64,000 bases of DNA from Streptacidiphilus pinicola (GCF_003258295.1 NZ_QKYN01000059.1:1-64000), one strand, 5' to 3'. Positions 43,201-52,627 are shown, counted from the stretch's first letter. The notes: generated by a model from the letters alone, not told the origin. Translations and numbers: made by a program.

Positions 43201-44556
43201 ATGCCGGACCACTACCTCTCCTGGACCGCGAGCGGCCCGGGACGGTTCGTGGCCGCACGCCTGGGCCTGCCCCGCCCCGAGCCCTTGAAGCGCCGTCAGG
43301 ACGGCGGGCCGGACGTCCCCGGCCCGGTGCTGGTCGGCGCCGCCGAGGGAGGCCGGCTGCACAAGCCGGTCCGCGCGCTGCTCGCGGAGTGGTCGGTGGC
43401 GACGCCGGACACCCACGCCTCCCCCGCCGCGCTCGTCCTGGACGCGACCGGCATCACCACCAGCGAGCGCCTGCGCGAGCTCCACGCGTTCCTGCACCCG
43501 CGCATCCGCTCGCTCGCGCCCTGCGGCCGCGTCGTCGTCCTCGGCACTCTCCCGGAGCAGGCGGCCGACGCCCGCGAAGCAGCGGCCCAGCGCGCGCTGG
43601 AGGGCTTCGCGCGCTCCGTCGGCAAGGAGCTGAAGCGCGGCGCGACCGCGCACCTCCTGCAGGTCGCGCCGGGGGCGGAGGAGCAGTTGGCCGGCCCGTT
43701 GCGCTTCGCGCTGTCGCCGCGCAGCGCCTACGTCTCGGGACAGGTGCTGCGCGTCGCGCCGGCGCCGAACGCCGCACCCACCACCTTCGAACGCCCGCTG
43801 GCGGGCAAGGTCGCGCTGGTCACCGGCGCCTCGCGCGGCATCGGCGCGACCGTCGCCGCCACCCTCGCCACCGACGGCGCGCACGTCGTCTGCCTGGACG
43901 TCCCGGCACAGGGCGCGGACCTGCGCGCGACGGCAGAACACATCGCCGGAGAGGCGTTGGAGGCCGACCTCACGGACGCCGACGCGCCGCAGCGCGTCGT
44001 GGATCTTCTGACGCAGCATCATGGTGGCGTGGACATCGTGGTGCACAACGCGGGCATCACCCGCGACCGGACGCTGGGCCGGATGGAGCCGGGCCAGTGG
44101 GACGCGGTCGTCGCGGTCAACCTCACGGCCGTGGAGCGGCTGAACGAGGCGCTGCTGGCCGGGTCGCCCGACGACGGACGTGGCCCGGTGCTGCGCGACG
44201 GCGGCCGGATCGTCTGCACCTCCTCGATCAGCGGCATCGCCGGGAACGTCGGGCAGACCAACTACGCGGCCAGCAAGGCAGGCCTGATCGGCCTGGTGCA
44301 GGCCGTCGCACGGGACGGCCAACTGACCGCCCGCGGCGTCACCGTCAACGCGGTCGCGCCCGGGTTCATCGAGACGCGGATGACGGCCGCCGTGCCGCTC
44401 GTCATCCGCGAGGCGGGCCGCCGGCTCAACAGCCTGAAGCAGGGCGGCCAGCCGGTGGACGTGGCCGAGGCCGTCGCCTTCCTCGCCTCGCCCGGCGCGG
44501 CCGGGGTCACCGGCCAGGTGCTGCGTGTCTGCGGCCAGGCCCTGCTGGGAGCGTGA
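43201..44556 (+). CDS. fabG4: High-molecular-weight 3-oxoacyl reductase, FabG4 type
   Basis: This 451-residue SDR is about twice the normal FabG length. Residues 1-200 are a degenerate Rossmann-like domain. The catalytic half has TGASRGIGATVAATLA, HNAGITRDRTL, Ser before the active Tyr, Y355 and K359 in YAASKAG, and VNAVAPGFIETRM. The FabG4 group reduces 3-oxoacyl-CoA with NADH. AAGGAG lies 8 nt before the ATG. The stop is 4 bp before the MaoC gene start, so they form an operon. Tandem operators precede it. Confidence 0.93.
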   Translation: MPDHYLSWTASGPGRFVAARLGLPRPEPLKRRQDGGPDVPGPVLVGAAEGGRLHKPVRALLAEWSVATPDTHASPAALVLDATGITTSERLRELHAFLHPRIRSLAPCGRVVVLGTLPEQAADAREAAAQRALEGFARSVGKELKRGATAHLLQVAPGAEEQLAGPLRFALSPRSAYVSGQVLRVAPAPNAAPTTFERPLAGKVALVTGASRGIGATVAATLATDGAHVVCLDVPAQGADLRATAEHIAGEALEADLTDADAPQRVVDLLTQHHGGVDIVVHNAGITRDRTLGRMEPGQWDAVVAVNLTAVERLNEALLAGSPDDGRGPVLRDGGRIVCTSSISGIAGNVGQTNYAASKAGLIGLVQAVARDGQLTARGVTVNAVAPGFIETRMTAAVPLVIREAGRRLNSLKQGGQPVDVAEAVAFLASPGAAGVTGQVLRVCGQALLGA

Positions 44557-44560
44557 CCCG

Positions 44561-45463
44561 ATGACCGACGTCCAGCCCGCCCCCGAGCCCGCCTCGGTCC
44601 GCGAACTGACGGACCTGCCGGATCTGGTGGGCCTCTACGCGCGCGCCGTACTGCCCAAGCCGCGCCACCGCGCGCCCTTCGCGGGCGAGAGCGCCGTCGC
44701 CCTGCGCGCCGTCGCCGCCGATCCGGAGCGGCTGCGCCGCTACCGCGAGGTCTGCGGATACGGGGACGCCGCGAGCGACCGGCTCCCTGCGGCCTACCCG
44801 CACCTGACGGCCTTTCCGCTGAGCATGCAGCTGATGACGGCACGGGATTTCCCCCTGCCGGTCCTCGGCCTGGTCCATCTGGCCAACCGGATCAGGCAGT
44901 TGAGCCCGATCGCGCCGGACGCCGTGCTGGACCACGTGGTGCGGGCGAGCGCACCGCGCCAGCACAGCAAGGGCGAGGTCTTCGAGATCGTCGCCGAGGC
45001 GCGCGGGACGGCCTCCGGCGAGCTGCTCTGGCGGTCCGTCAGCACCTATCTCCACCGGGGCTCCGGCGGCGGTCCGGCCGCCCGCGCCGTGGACGAGGAT
45101 CTGCCGCGGTCGCCGCAGCTCGACGAGGAGTGGGAGCTGCCGGGCGACCTCGGCCGCCGCTACGGCGCCGTCTCGGGCGACCGCAACCCGATCCACCTGC
45201 ACCCGCTGACCGCCCGGCTGTTCGGCTTCCGCCGCGCCATCGCCCACGGCATGTGGAGCAAGGCACGGGCGCTGGCCGCGCTGGACCGGCACGCCGGTCT
45301 GCCGGACGGGTTCACCGTCGGCGTCGACTTCCGCCGTCCCGTGCTGCTGCCCGGTACCGCCCGCTTCGCCGCCGCACGCCTCGGCGAGGACGGCTGGGCG
45401 TTCCAACTCACCGACCGCGACGGCGAACAGCGCCACCTGCTCGGCCGCCTCAACCGGCACTGA
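44561..45463 (+). CDS. MaoC-family 3-hydroxyacyl dehydratase, HtdX-like
   Basis: This 300-residue double hot-dog protein has the R-specific hydratase motif GRRYGAVSGDRNPIHLHPLT, then LFGFRRAIAHGMWSKA, in its second half. The first half is a non-catalytic hot dog. It hydrates or dehydrates enoyl-CoA next to FabG4, as HtdX does beside FabG4 in mycobacteria. The ATG at 44561 lies 4 bp after the fabG4 stop. An upstream frame exists but lies inside fabG4. Together with the thiolase it makes a near-complete acyl-CoA cycle. Confidence 0.92.
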   Translation: MTDVQPAPEPASVRELTDLPDLVGLYARAVLPKPRHRAPFAGESAVALRAVAADPERLRRYREVCGYGDAASDRLPAAYPHLTAFPLSMQLMTARDFPLPVLGLVHLANRIRQLSPIAPDAVLDHVVRASAPRQHSKGEVFEIVAEARGTASGELLWRSVSTYLHRGSGGGPAARAVDEDLPRSPQLDEEWELPGDLGRRYGAVSGDRNPIHLHPLTARLFGFRRAIAHGMWSKARALAALDRHAGLPDGFTVGVDFRRPVLLPGTARFAAARLGEDGWAFQLTDRDGEQRHLLGRLNRH

Positions 45464-45497
45464 CCCCCACCCGCACACCGTTCAGGAGCCCGCCACC

Positions 45498-45956
45498 ATG
45501 ACCGACACCACCGGCATCGCCGACCTCGACTTCACGTCCGTCACCCCGCAGGAGTTCGCCCGCATCGTCAAGGGCCTGTCCGGCAAGGAGATGAAGGAGA
45601 TCGTCCAGGACGGCGCACTGCGGCTGCGCATCCTGCGCGAGGTCTTCGCCCGGATGGAGAGCCAGTTCCGCCCCGAGAACGCCGGCCAGACCTCCGCCGT
45701 GATCCGCTGGAAGGTCGGCCAGGACGGCGAGACCGTCTTCGAGACCGCCATCGACAAGGGCTCCTGCACCGTCACCGAGGGCCGCAGCGAGGAGACCCCC
45801 AAGGTGACGCTGGTGCTGGGCGACACGGAGTTCCTCAACCTGGTCTCCGGCAACGCCAATCCGATCACGCTCTTCTTCTCCCGCAAGCTCAAGGTCGTCG
45901 GCGACCTCACCCTCGCGGCACGGCTGACGCACTACTTCGCCATCCCGAAGGCCTAG
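45498..45956 (+). CDS. SCP2 sterol-carrier-like lipid-binding protein
   Basis: This 152-residue protein begins MTDTTGIADLDFTSVTPQEF, contains SAVIRWKVGQDGETVFETAI and LGDTEFLNLVSGNANPI, and ends FFSRKLKVVGDLTLAARLTH. That is the SCP2 fold, with a hydrophobic cavity for sterols or acyl chains. It lies 34 bp after the MaoC gene on the same strand. It probably binds the substrate of the fabG4-maoC pathway (inference). The last 4 bp overlap the stop of the convergent ligase gene. Confidence 0.92.
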   Translation: MTDTTGIADLDFTSVTPQEFARIVKGLSGKEMKEIVQDGALRLRILREVFARMESQFRPENAGQTSAVIRWKVGQDGETVFETAIDKGSCTVTEGRSEETPKVTLVLGDTEFLNLVSGNANPITLFFSRKLKVVGDLTLAARLTHYFAIPKA

Positions 45957-47683
45957 CCCGGAGGCCTGGTCCGAGAGCCTGGCTGGTCCGCCCGCCCGGC
46001 GCGCAGCGCGCGGAGCTCGGTCTTGAGGATCTTGCCCGCGGCCGAGACCGGGAGGGACGGGAGGAAGTGCAGCTCGCGGACCCGCTGGTAGGGCGCGACG
46101 CGGGCAGCCACGAAGTCGAGCAGCTCGGGCGCGGAGGCGTCCGCGCCGGGCCGTGGGACGACGTAGGCGACCGGGATCTCGCCTGCGTCCGGATCCGGGG
46201 CACCGATGACGGCGACCTGGGCCACGGCCGGGTGCGCGGCCAGCACCTCCTCCAGCTGGGTCGGGTAGACGTTGTAGCCCTTGTAGATCAGCATGTCCTT
46301 CGCCCGGCCGGAGAGGAACAGCCGCCCGTCCTCGTCGAGCCGGCCGATGTCGCCGGTGGAGAGCCAACCGTCGGCCCACTGCTGGGCGGTGAGCTCCGGA
46401 CGACCGAAGTAGCCGTCGGTGACCTGCGGTCCGCGTGCGAAGACCAGGCCGGTCTCACCGGTCGGCAGCGATTTGCCGGGGTCGCCCAGGTCCCGGATCT
46501 CCAGCTCGGTGTCGAAGAGCGGCACGCCGACGCAGCCGGGCGGGGCCGGGTGGTCCCGGTCGGGAGTGACGAAGGTGAGCGCCATGGTCGCCTCGGTCAG
46601 GCCATACCCCTCGGCGATGGCCGCGTTGGGGTAGGCGGCGGCCATCCGCGCGATCGTGGGCGAGTCGAGCGGCGCCGCACCGGAGTTGACGAGCCGCACG
46701 GCGCGCAGGTCGTAGCAGCCGGCGTCGGCGGCGGCCAGCAGGGCGTGGTGCATGGCCGGTGAGCCCGTCAGGCCGGTCGCGCCGTGGCGGACCAGCTGCG
46801 CCAGGAACTCGCGCGGGTCGAACCTCCCGTGGGCGACGACGGTGACCCCGCCCAGCAGCGCGATGTTGTGGCTGACCAGTCCCATGGCGTGGAACAGCGG
46901 CACCACGTTGACGGCGGTGTCCTCACCGGGCGTCGGGGTCCACGGCGTGACCGCCTCGGGGACCCGACGCAACGTCACCAGCCCGTCGGCGTCGTACTGC
47001 GGCAGCACGGCGCTGCGCGCGCACAGCCCCTGCAGCGCGTTGGCCCACAGGTGCCGGTCGCGGACCCGCACCGCCTTCGAGCGACCGGTGGTGCCGCCGG
47101 TGAACGCCAGGTGCGCGAGGTCGTCGGGCGAGCGGGTCGTGGCGGGGGCGGGCTCGGCGGCGAGCAGCTCGGCGAGCGGGGTGATCCGGTCGTCCCCCTC
47201 CCCGTCCGCTCCCACGTCGCCGGGGGCGGGTGCGGTCGCGGTGGGCGGCACGACGACGGCGAGCAGCGCGGGGTTCGCGTCGAGCAGCGGCCGCAGCGCG
47301 GGCAGGCAGGCGGGGTGGGTGACGACGGCGCTCGCGCCGACCTCCTCCAGCGCGGCGCCGAGGGCCTCGGTCGGCTGGGTGGGGTTGATCGCGGAAACGG
47401 TCGCCCCGGCGAGCAGCGCGCCGTGGTAGCCGACCGGGAACCAGATGCTGTTGGGCTGCAGCAGTGCGACGACGTCGCCGGGCCCGATCCCCCGCTCGCG
47501 CAGCCCCTGCGCGAAGCGCAACGCGTTCTCGTGCAGCGCGGCGAAGCTGAGGCGGAGGTCGCCGTCGAGCAGCGCGTCGCGGGCGCCGTAGGCGCGGGCG
47601 GCGGAGGCGAGCAGCGTGTGCAGTCCGGTGCGGGGGTAGTCGAGCGTGCGGGGCAGGCCGACAGGCCAGAGCGCGCGGTTCAA
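45953..47683 (-). CDS. Class I acyl/aryl-CoA ligase, 4-coumarate-CoA ligase-like
   Basis: This 576-residue AMP-forming ligase has the phosphate-binding motif LAFTGGTTGRSKAVRV, EGYGLTEATMALTF and GWLSTGDIGRLDEDGRLFLSGRAKDMLIYKGYNVYP. The catalytic Lys is in VSAAGKILKTELR. The family activates aryl or fatty acids as adenylates. The substrate is unknown, though the neighbourhood suggests lipid metabolism. The start is TTG 47683, preceded by GAAGGGAG at a good distance. The frame is open to 48004, but that stretch overlaps the divergent MFS promoter. Confidence 0.9.
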   Translation of the reverse strand: MNRALWPVGLPRTLDYPRTGLHTLLASAARAYGARDALLDGDLRLSFAALHENALRFAQGLRERGIGPGDVVALLQPNSIWFPVGYHGALLAGATVSAINPTQPTEALGAALEEVGASAVVTHPACLPALRPLLDANPALLAVVVPPTATAPAPGDVGADGEGDDRITPLAELLAAEPAPATTRSPDDLAHLAFTGGTTGRSKAVRVRDRHLWANALQGLCARSAVLPQYDADGLVTLRRVPEAVTPWTPTPGEDTAVNVVPLFHAMGLVSHNIALLGGVTVVAHGRFDPREFLAQLVRHGATGLTGSPAMHHALLAAADAGCYDLRAVRLVNSGAAPLDSPTIARMAAAYPNAAIAEGYGLTEATMALTFVTPDRDHPAPPGCVGVPLFDTELEIRDLGDPGKSLPTGETGLVFARGPQVTDGYFGRPELTAQQWADGWLSTGDIGRLDEDGRLFLSGRAKDMLIYKGYNVYPTQLEEVLAAHPAVAQVAVIGAPDPDAGEIPVAYVVPRPGADASAPELLDFVAARVAPYQRVRELHFLPSLPVSAAGKILKTELRALRAGRADQPGSRTRPPG

Positions 47684-47811
47684 CCCACGTCTCCCTTCGG
47701 GCGGTTGTCGCCAAGCTAGGCGCATGCAGACGGTCTGACAATGCAACCGACAGAACGCGGCCGGCAGAACGGACGGCGGCCGCCGCTCTCTAGATAGATG
47801 TATGGCACACG

Positions 47812-47825
47812 TATATAGTTGCCCC
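47812..47825 (+). promoter_or_regulatory. -10 box of a leaderless MFS promoter
   Basis: TATATA (47812-47817) lies 8 nt before the ATG at 47826. No Shine-Dalgarno sequence is present and the surrounding 30 bp are unusually AT-rich. This spacing places the transcription start at the ATG. Confidence 0.5.
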
Positions 47826-49073
47826 ATGCAACAGCACGCCGAGGCGCACGGCAGCGCCAGTCCGTTCAAGCAGCCGAAGGCCGTCTTCGCCGTTGCCTTC
47901 GCCTGCGTCGTCTCCTTCATGGGCATCGGGCTGGTCGACCCGATCCTGCCCGCGATCTCCAGCCGGCTGAACGCCACGCCGAGCCAGGTGACCCTGCTCT
48001 TCACCAGCTACCTCGTCGTCACCGCCGTGGCGATGCTGGTCACCGGCTGGGTCTCCAGCCGGATCGGCGCCAAGAAGACGCTGATCGTCGGCCTGGCGAT
48101 CATCGTGGTCTTCGCCGCGCTCGCCGGCGCCTCGCACAGCATCGGCCAGATCGTCGGCTTCCGGGCCGGCTGGGGCGTCGGCAACGCCCTGTTCATCGCG
48201 ACCTCGCTCGCCGTGATCATCGCCAGCGCCAGCGGCGGATTCGTCGGCGCGATCATCCTCTACGAGTCCGCGCTCGGCCTCGGCATCGCCGTCGGCCCGT
48301 TGCTCGGCGGCCTGCTCGGCCAGGTCAGCTGGCGCGGACCCTTCTACGGCGTCGCCGTGCTGATGGCGATCGCCCTGATCGCCACCGTCACGCTGGTCCG
48401 GCCGCTGCCCCTGCCCGAGCGGCGCACCGGCCTGCTGGAGCCGCTCAAGGCGCTGCGCCACCGCGGCCTGCTCACCCTCTCGCTCGCCGCGCTCTGCTAC
48501 AACTGGGCGTTCTTCACCGTGCTGGGCTACGCGCCGTTCCCGATGCGCCTGGGCGCGATCCAGCTCGGCTTGGTCTTCACCGGCTGGGGCGTCCTCGTCG
48601 CGGTCTTCGCCGTCTTCGGCGCCCCGTGGGTGGAGCGCCGCCTCGGCACCGCCCGGACCCTCTACGCCAACCTCGCCTTCTTCGCCCTCATCGTGCTCGC
48701 CATCGGCGTCTGGACGGACCATCCGAACGTGCTGATCGTCGCCGTCATCGCGGCGGGCATCCCGATCGGCATCAACAACACCGTCACCACCCAGGCCGTC
48801 ATGAGCGTCTCCCCCGTGGAGCGCCCGATCGCCTCGGCGGCCTACGGCTTCGTCCGCTTCATCGGCGGCGGCCTCGCCCCGTTCGCGGCGGGCAAGCTGG
48901 TCGAGCACTACGACGTGCACGTGCCGTTCTACCTGGGCGCCGGCGTCCTGGTGCTGGGCATCGTGATCCTGTCCACCGCGCACGGCCTGCTCGACCGGGC
49001 CACCGCCGGTGAGCTGGAGGGCACGTCCGACGGCGACTTCGGCCTGACCCACCCCGCCGAGGTCGACGCGTAG
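47826..49073 (+). CDS. MFS transporter, 12-helix
   Basis: This 415-residue transporter has about 12 hydrophobic helices. MFS motif A appears as GWVSSRIGAKKT between helices 2 and 3, and motif C as AIILYESALGLGIAVGPLLGGLLGQ. The helix-12 end and the acidic tail are cytoplasmic. The likely role is export of a small molecule. The ATG at 47802 is also possible, but TATATA 8 nt before 47826 suits a leaderless transcript. It is divergent from the acyl-CoA ligase across about 140 bp; any shared control is unproven. Confidence 0.88.
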   Translation: MQQHAEAHGSASPFKQPKAVFAVAFACVVSFMGIGLVDPILPAISSRLNATPSQVTLLFTSYLVVTAVAMLVTGWVSSRIGAKKTLIVGLAIIVVFAALAGASHSIGQIVGFRAGWGVGNALFIATSLAVIIASASGGFVGAIILYESALGLGIAVGPLLGGLLGQVSWRGPFYGVAVLMAIALIATVTLVRPLPLPERRTGLLEPLKALRHRGLLTLSLAALCYNWAFFTVLGYAPFPMRLGAIQLGLVFTGWGVLVAVFAVFGAPWVERRLGTARTLYANLAFFALIVLAIGVWTDHPNVLIVAVIAAGIPIGINNTVTTQAVMSVSPVERPIASAAYGFVRFIGGGLAPFAAGKLVEHYDVHVPFYLGAGVLVLGIVILSTAHGLLDRATAGELEGTSDGDFGLTHPAEVDA

Positions 49074-49103
49074 CGGGACCGGCGGGTCACCGATACTGGA
49101 CCG

Positions 49104-49826
49104 GTGAGCAGCGAAACGACCCCCGCCGAGACCCCCTTCGCCGACCGCGCGGACGACCGCGACAGCGCACCGCAGTTCGTGCTGCCGCTGGTCGTCCGCA
49201 TCGAGCGCGCCGAGCCGCCCGGCCACACCGACGCGCTGGAGACCGCCGCGCGGGCCGTGCTGAGCTTCCTGAGCGACGAGCGCGTCACCGAGCCGGAGGG
49301 CGAGTGGGCGGCGGCCGTCGCCGCCTGGGAGGACGCCCGGATCCGCAAGGTCGTCCGCCGGGCGCGCGGCGGTGAGTGGCGCAAGGCCGCCGAGCTGCCC
49401 GGCCTGACGACGACCGGCAAGACGGCCGAGGTGCGGGTTTTCCCGCCGATCCCCCTGGACGGGTGGCCCAAGGAGCTCGCCAAGCTCCAGGTCTCCGGCA
49501 CCGAGCTGAGCGACGAGACGCCGCCCGCGCCCGCCGACCCCGGCACCCCGGTGCTCTGGCTCAACCCCGAGCTGGACATGTCCACCGGCAAGTCCATGGC
49601 CCAGGTGGGCCACGCCGCCCAGCTGGCCTGGTGGGCGCTGGACGCCCACGCGCGCACGGCGTGGCGGGCGGAAGGCTTCCCGCTGGCCGTCCGCACGCCG
49701 TCGGACGCCTCCGCGTGGGCGGCGCTGACCTCCGCCGGTCTGCCGCTGGTCCGCGACGCGGGCTTCACCGAGATCGCGCCCGGCTCCTGCACCGTCGTCG
49801 CGGACCACCCGGCGCTGCGCCGGTAG
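49104..49826 (+). CDS. PTH2-type peptidyl-tRNA hydrolase
   Basis: This 240-residue protein is longer than the usual 115-residue Pth2. The C-terminal domain has the signature STGKSMAQVGHAAQLAW. It ends LPLVRDAGFTEIAPGSCTVV, as in Pth2, which frees peptides from stalled tRNA. The N-terminal 150 residues look like a degenerate copy (LVVRIERAEPPG ... DARIRKVVRRARGGEW). GATACT lies 6 nt before the GTG and no Shine-Dalgarno sequence exists, so the mRNA is probably leaderless. It is convergent with the radical SAM gene. Confidence 0.82.
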   Translation: MSSETTPAETPFADRADDRDSAPQFVLPLVVRIERAEPPGHTDALETAARAVLSFLSDERVTEPEGEWAAAVAAWEDARIRKVVRRARGGEWRKAAELPGLTTTGKTAEVRVFPPIPLDGWPKELAKLQVSGTELSDETPPAPADPGTPVLWLNPELDMSTGKSMAQVGHAAQLAWWALDAHARTAWRAEGFPLAVRTPSDASAWAALTSAGLPLVRDAGFTEIAPGSCTVVADHPALRR

Positions 49827-49830
49827 GGCC

Positions 49831-51141
49831 TCAGCCGGGCAGGGAGTCCATGAAGGAGCTCACCGAGAACACCGCCTTGCCCGGACCGGGCGGGCCGTAG
49901 CCGGGCGGCGAGGAGAGGCCGAACTCCTCCAACGTCGCCCGGTAGGTCTGCAGCAGCCGGATGTGGTACTCCAGCGGCGCTCCGTCCGGATTCTCCTTGC
50001 CCAGCGGGGTGGTGGGCTCCGGGCACCAGGTGGTGAACCGGGGCACGATGCCGTGCGACATGAAGAAGCGCAGCCCCTCGTGCGTGGAGGCGATGGCCTC
50101 GTCCACCGTGGCGAAGCCGAACGGCTGCGCCATCTCCACGCCCGCGACGAAGTTGGGGATCACGTGGGACGGCCCGAACACCTCGGCGGAGTCGAGGATC
50201 CGGCGGTGCCACTCCGCCCGGCCGACGTAGCGCTCCTTGCCCGGGCAGTAGAGCTCGAACAGCCGCTTGTCCCACACCTCGAAGTTGGGGTGGTAGATCT
50301 TCACCCCGTAGTCGTGGAAGCGCTGCACGTCCGCCTTGGGCAGCGCCTGAGCGACGACCTTGCCGATCCACCGGCCAGGGAACCGCTCCTCGATCGCCTT
50401 GGCGTACTGGCCGTAGAAGTCCGCCTCGTCCCGGCCGCCGACGTGCGAGGTGATCGCGCCGCCCGTCAGGGTGTAGGCCCTGGAGGTGCCGGCCGTGTCA
50501 TGACGGTCGATCAACTCCAGTGCCTCCAACACCTCCTCGACCGGCTTGACCCCGGTGTAGGGGCGGCCGGCCGCCTTGTGCTGGCGCCAGTTGTGGTTGA
50601 TGTCGCAGTACTGGCACTCCTCCTTGGCGCCGAAGTACTGGCAGACCCGGAAGACCGTCAGGTAGATCAGGTAGCCCCACTGGATCGTGGGCGCGACCTC
50701 CATCACCGACTTGCCGTTGGCGAGCGTGTGCCGGTAGTAGTCCGGCATCGGCGGCACGCCCACGTCCGCGATCCGCACGCCGTCCAGGTAGAGGCCCAGC
50801 GTGCCGTCCTCACCCGCCCGCACCCGGTACGGCGAGGACGGGTTGAGCCGCACCGACACCACCGTGCGCCGCAGTTCGTAGGGTCCGCCGGTGAGCACGA
50901 TCTCCTCCGGCGGCCGGTTGAGTGCGGCGGCGCCGAGCTCCGGCAGCGTGCGGTGGTCGAAGGAGAAGATGAAGTACGACTTCGGCTTGACGTCGCCGCC
51001 ACCGCTCAGCGCCGACTCGTCGAACGCCATCCCGCCGCGCAGCAGGTCCTCCTTGATCACCGCCTCGCGCGGCACCTCGGGGAAGCGCTCCATCAAGTCC
51101 TCGACGAGCGCCGTGCGGTTCACACCGTCTGTGCCTGGCAT
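49831..51141 (-). CDS. Radical SAM protein with non-canonical CX8CX2C cluster motif
   Basis: This 436-residue protein binds a [4Fe-4S] cluster through C167, C176 and C179 (VCQYFGAKEECQYCD), a CX8CX2C spacing rather than the usual CX3CX2C. A glycine motif (LTGGAITSHVGG) and a barrel (RWIGKVVAQALPKADVQRFH ... IYHPNFEVWD) follow, as in radical SAM TIM barrels. The N-terminal 145 residues are a separate domain. The substrate is unknown and no partner maturase or peptide gene is adjacent. GGAGGGAG precedes the ATG at 51141, so the upstream extension of the frame to 51174 is not used. Confidence 0.85.
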   Translation of the reverse strand: MPGTDGVNRTALVEDLMERFPEVPREAVIKEDLLRGGMAFDESALSGGGDVKPKSYFIFSFDHRTLPELGAAALNRPPEEIVLTGGPYELRRTVVSVRLNPSSPYRVRAGEDGTLGLYLDGVRIADVGVPPMPDYYRHTLANGKSVMEVAPTIQWGYLIYLTVFRVCQYFGAKEECQYCDINHNWRQHKAAGRPYTGVKPVEEVLEALELIDRHDTAGTSRAYTLTGGAITSHVGGRDEADFYGQYAKAIEERFPGRWIGKVVAQALPKADVQRFHDYGVKIYHPNFEVWDKRLFELYCPGKERYVGRAEWHRRILDSAEVFGPSHVIPNFVAGVEMAQPFGFATVDEAIASTHEGLRFFMSHGIVPRFTTWCPEPTTPLGKENPDGAPLEYHIRLLQTYRATLEEFGLSSPPGYGPPGPGKAVFSVSSFMDSLPG

Positions 51142-51219
51142 ACCGGTTCTCCCTCCCCCGGACGGGACGACCACCGTGCACGACGAGCCTAGTGCGCCCC
51201 CGCACCTTTCCGGCGTCGT

Positions 51220-51645
51220 TCAGCGCGGCTCGCCGGGGTAGGTTCCGAAGGACCAGCGGTTCCCCTCGGGATCGCGGGCGGCGAAGTCGCGCGAGCCGTA
51301 GTCGGTCTCGTGCAGCTCGGTGGTGATCTCCGCGCCCGCCGCCTTCGCGCGGGCGTGGACGGCGTCCGGGTCGGCCGTGACGACGTACGCGCCGAAGCTG
51401 CCGGGGCGCAGCGGCCAGAGGTCCTTCCCGTCGGTCTCGCGCACCGAGCCGAGCATGATGCCGCCGCCCTCCGGCCAGGACAGCTGGGCGTGGTGGACCG
51501 TCTCGCCCTCCCCGTAGACGACCGTCTCCTCGAAGCCGAAGGCCTCGACCAGGAAGCGGATCAGCGCGCGGGCGTCCTGCGCCCGCAGTGTGGGCCAGAC
51601 CTGCGGCGCGGGCGGGGCCTTCTGGACCTTGGATTCGGTGCTCAT
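51220..51645 (-). CDS. VOC-family protein (glyoxalase/dioxygenase fold)
   Basis: This 141-residue protein has a paired beta-alpha-beta-beta-beta module: WPTLRAQDARALIRFLVEAF, then ETVHHAQLSWPEGGGIMLGS, and HETDYGSRDFAARDPEGNRW. The family includes glyoxalases and drug-binding proteins. Metal ligands are only partly conserved, so a binding role is possible. The ATG shares a base with the TGA of the AraC gene (TGATG), making them one operon. The frame upstream of 51645 lies inside the AraC gene. Confidence 0.88.
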   Translation of the reverse strand: MSTESKVQKAPPAPQVWPTLRAQDARALIRFLVEAFGFEETVVYGEGETVHHAQLSWPEGGGIMLGSVRETDGKDLWPLRPGSFGAYVVTADPDAVHARAKAAGAEITTELHETDYGSRDFAARDPEGNRWSFGTYPGEPR

Positions 51646-52544
51646 CACTGACGCTCCTCGCTCGATTCGGGCTGCTGACCCCACCCTCCGCCCGTCGGAT
51701 GGTGACCGGCTTGGATGTTTCGGAACTCCTCCGCCAGCCAGGCGCTGGGCGAGCAACCGGCCAGGGCGGTGAACTCGCGGTCGAGGTGCGACTGGTCGGC
51801 GTATCCGTGGTCCGCGGCGAGACCCGCGAGATCGGGGGCGGTGGGGCGCGACGCGAGCCGGCGCCGGGCCACGTCGAAGCGGACCACGCGTGCCGCGGCC
51901 TTGGGCGTGAGGCCGATCTCGGCCAGGAACCTGTTGCGCAGGTGGCGCTCGCTCCAGCCGACCTCCTCGGCCAGCGCCGAGACGCGGAGCAGCCCGCCGG
52001 AGGCGAGCAGCAGCCGCCACGCCTCGCACACCTCGGGCGGCAGGTCCGCCTCCCGCAGCCGACCCAGCAGCCAGGTGTCCACGACCCGGAAGCGCCCCGG
52101 CCAGTCCGCCGCCTCGCGGAGCTTCTCCTGCGCGTCCCGCGCGTCCGCGCCGAGGACGTCGTCCGCGTGCACGTCGATCCCGGCCAGGCCGCCCGCCGGA
52201 AGGCCCAGCAGGGCCCGCGCGCCGAGCGGACCGAGGGCCACCTGGACGCCGGACTGCCGGCCCGGCACGTCGATGACGGCGGGCGTGGTGTGCAGGCCGC
52301 CGAGCAGCGTGACGTAGTCACCGGGGGCGTCGTGAGGCCCAGGGTGAGCGGCGACGGTCAGCGGCTCGTCGAGGGTCAGGATCAGCGTCAGGTACGGCGA
52401 CGGCAGGCCCCGGTGACGGCACGGTTCCACGCCGCGCTGACGGTAGCCGGAGTACCAGCCCACCAGCCCGCGCAGCGGCGGCGCCGGGCGGCCGCGCACG
52501 GCCTCGTCGACCACGGCGGTGGGGCGCTCCACGCTGGTCGTCAC
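51645..52544 (-). CDS. AraC-family transcriptional regulator
   Basis: This 299-residue protein has a DUF6597-like N-terminal sensor part ([36 protein letters not shown]). The C-terminal two-part helix-turn-helix contains [24 protein letters not shown] and [23 protein letters not shown]. It is divergent from the lactate 2-monooxygenase gene across 83 bp and co-transcribed with the VOC gene. It may regulate either one. No inducer is known. The ATG is at 52544. Confidence 0.92.
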   Translation of the reverse strand: MTTSVERPTAVVDEAVRGRPAPPLRGLVGWYSGYRQRGVEPCRHRGLPSPYLTLILTLDEPLTVAAHPGPHDAPGDYVTLLGGLHTTPAVIDVPGRQSGVQVALGPLGARALLGLPAGGLAGIDVHADDVLGADARDAQEKLREAADWPGRFRVVDTWLLGRLREADLPPEVCEAWRLLLASGGLLRVSALAEEVGWSERHLRNRFLAEIGLTPKAAARVVRFDVARRRLASRPTAPDLAGLAADHGYADQSHLDREFTALAGCSPSAWLAEEFRNIQAGHHPTGGGWGQQPESSEERQ

Positions 52545-52627
52545 GGTTCACATTCTCGCGTCCTTGCCGGGGCCCGTCACCCGGGAGAGGCTGTCCGCGA
52601 CAACCGCAGCAGGAGGCGATCCACCCG

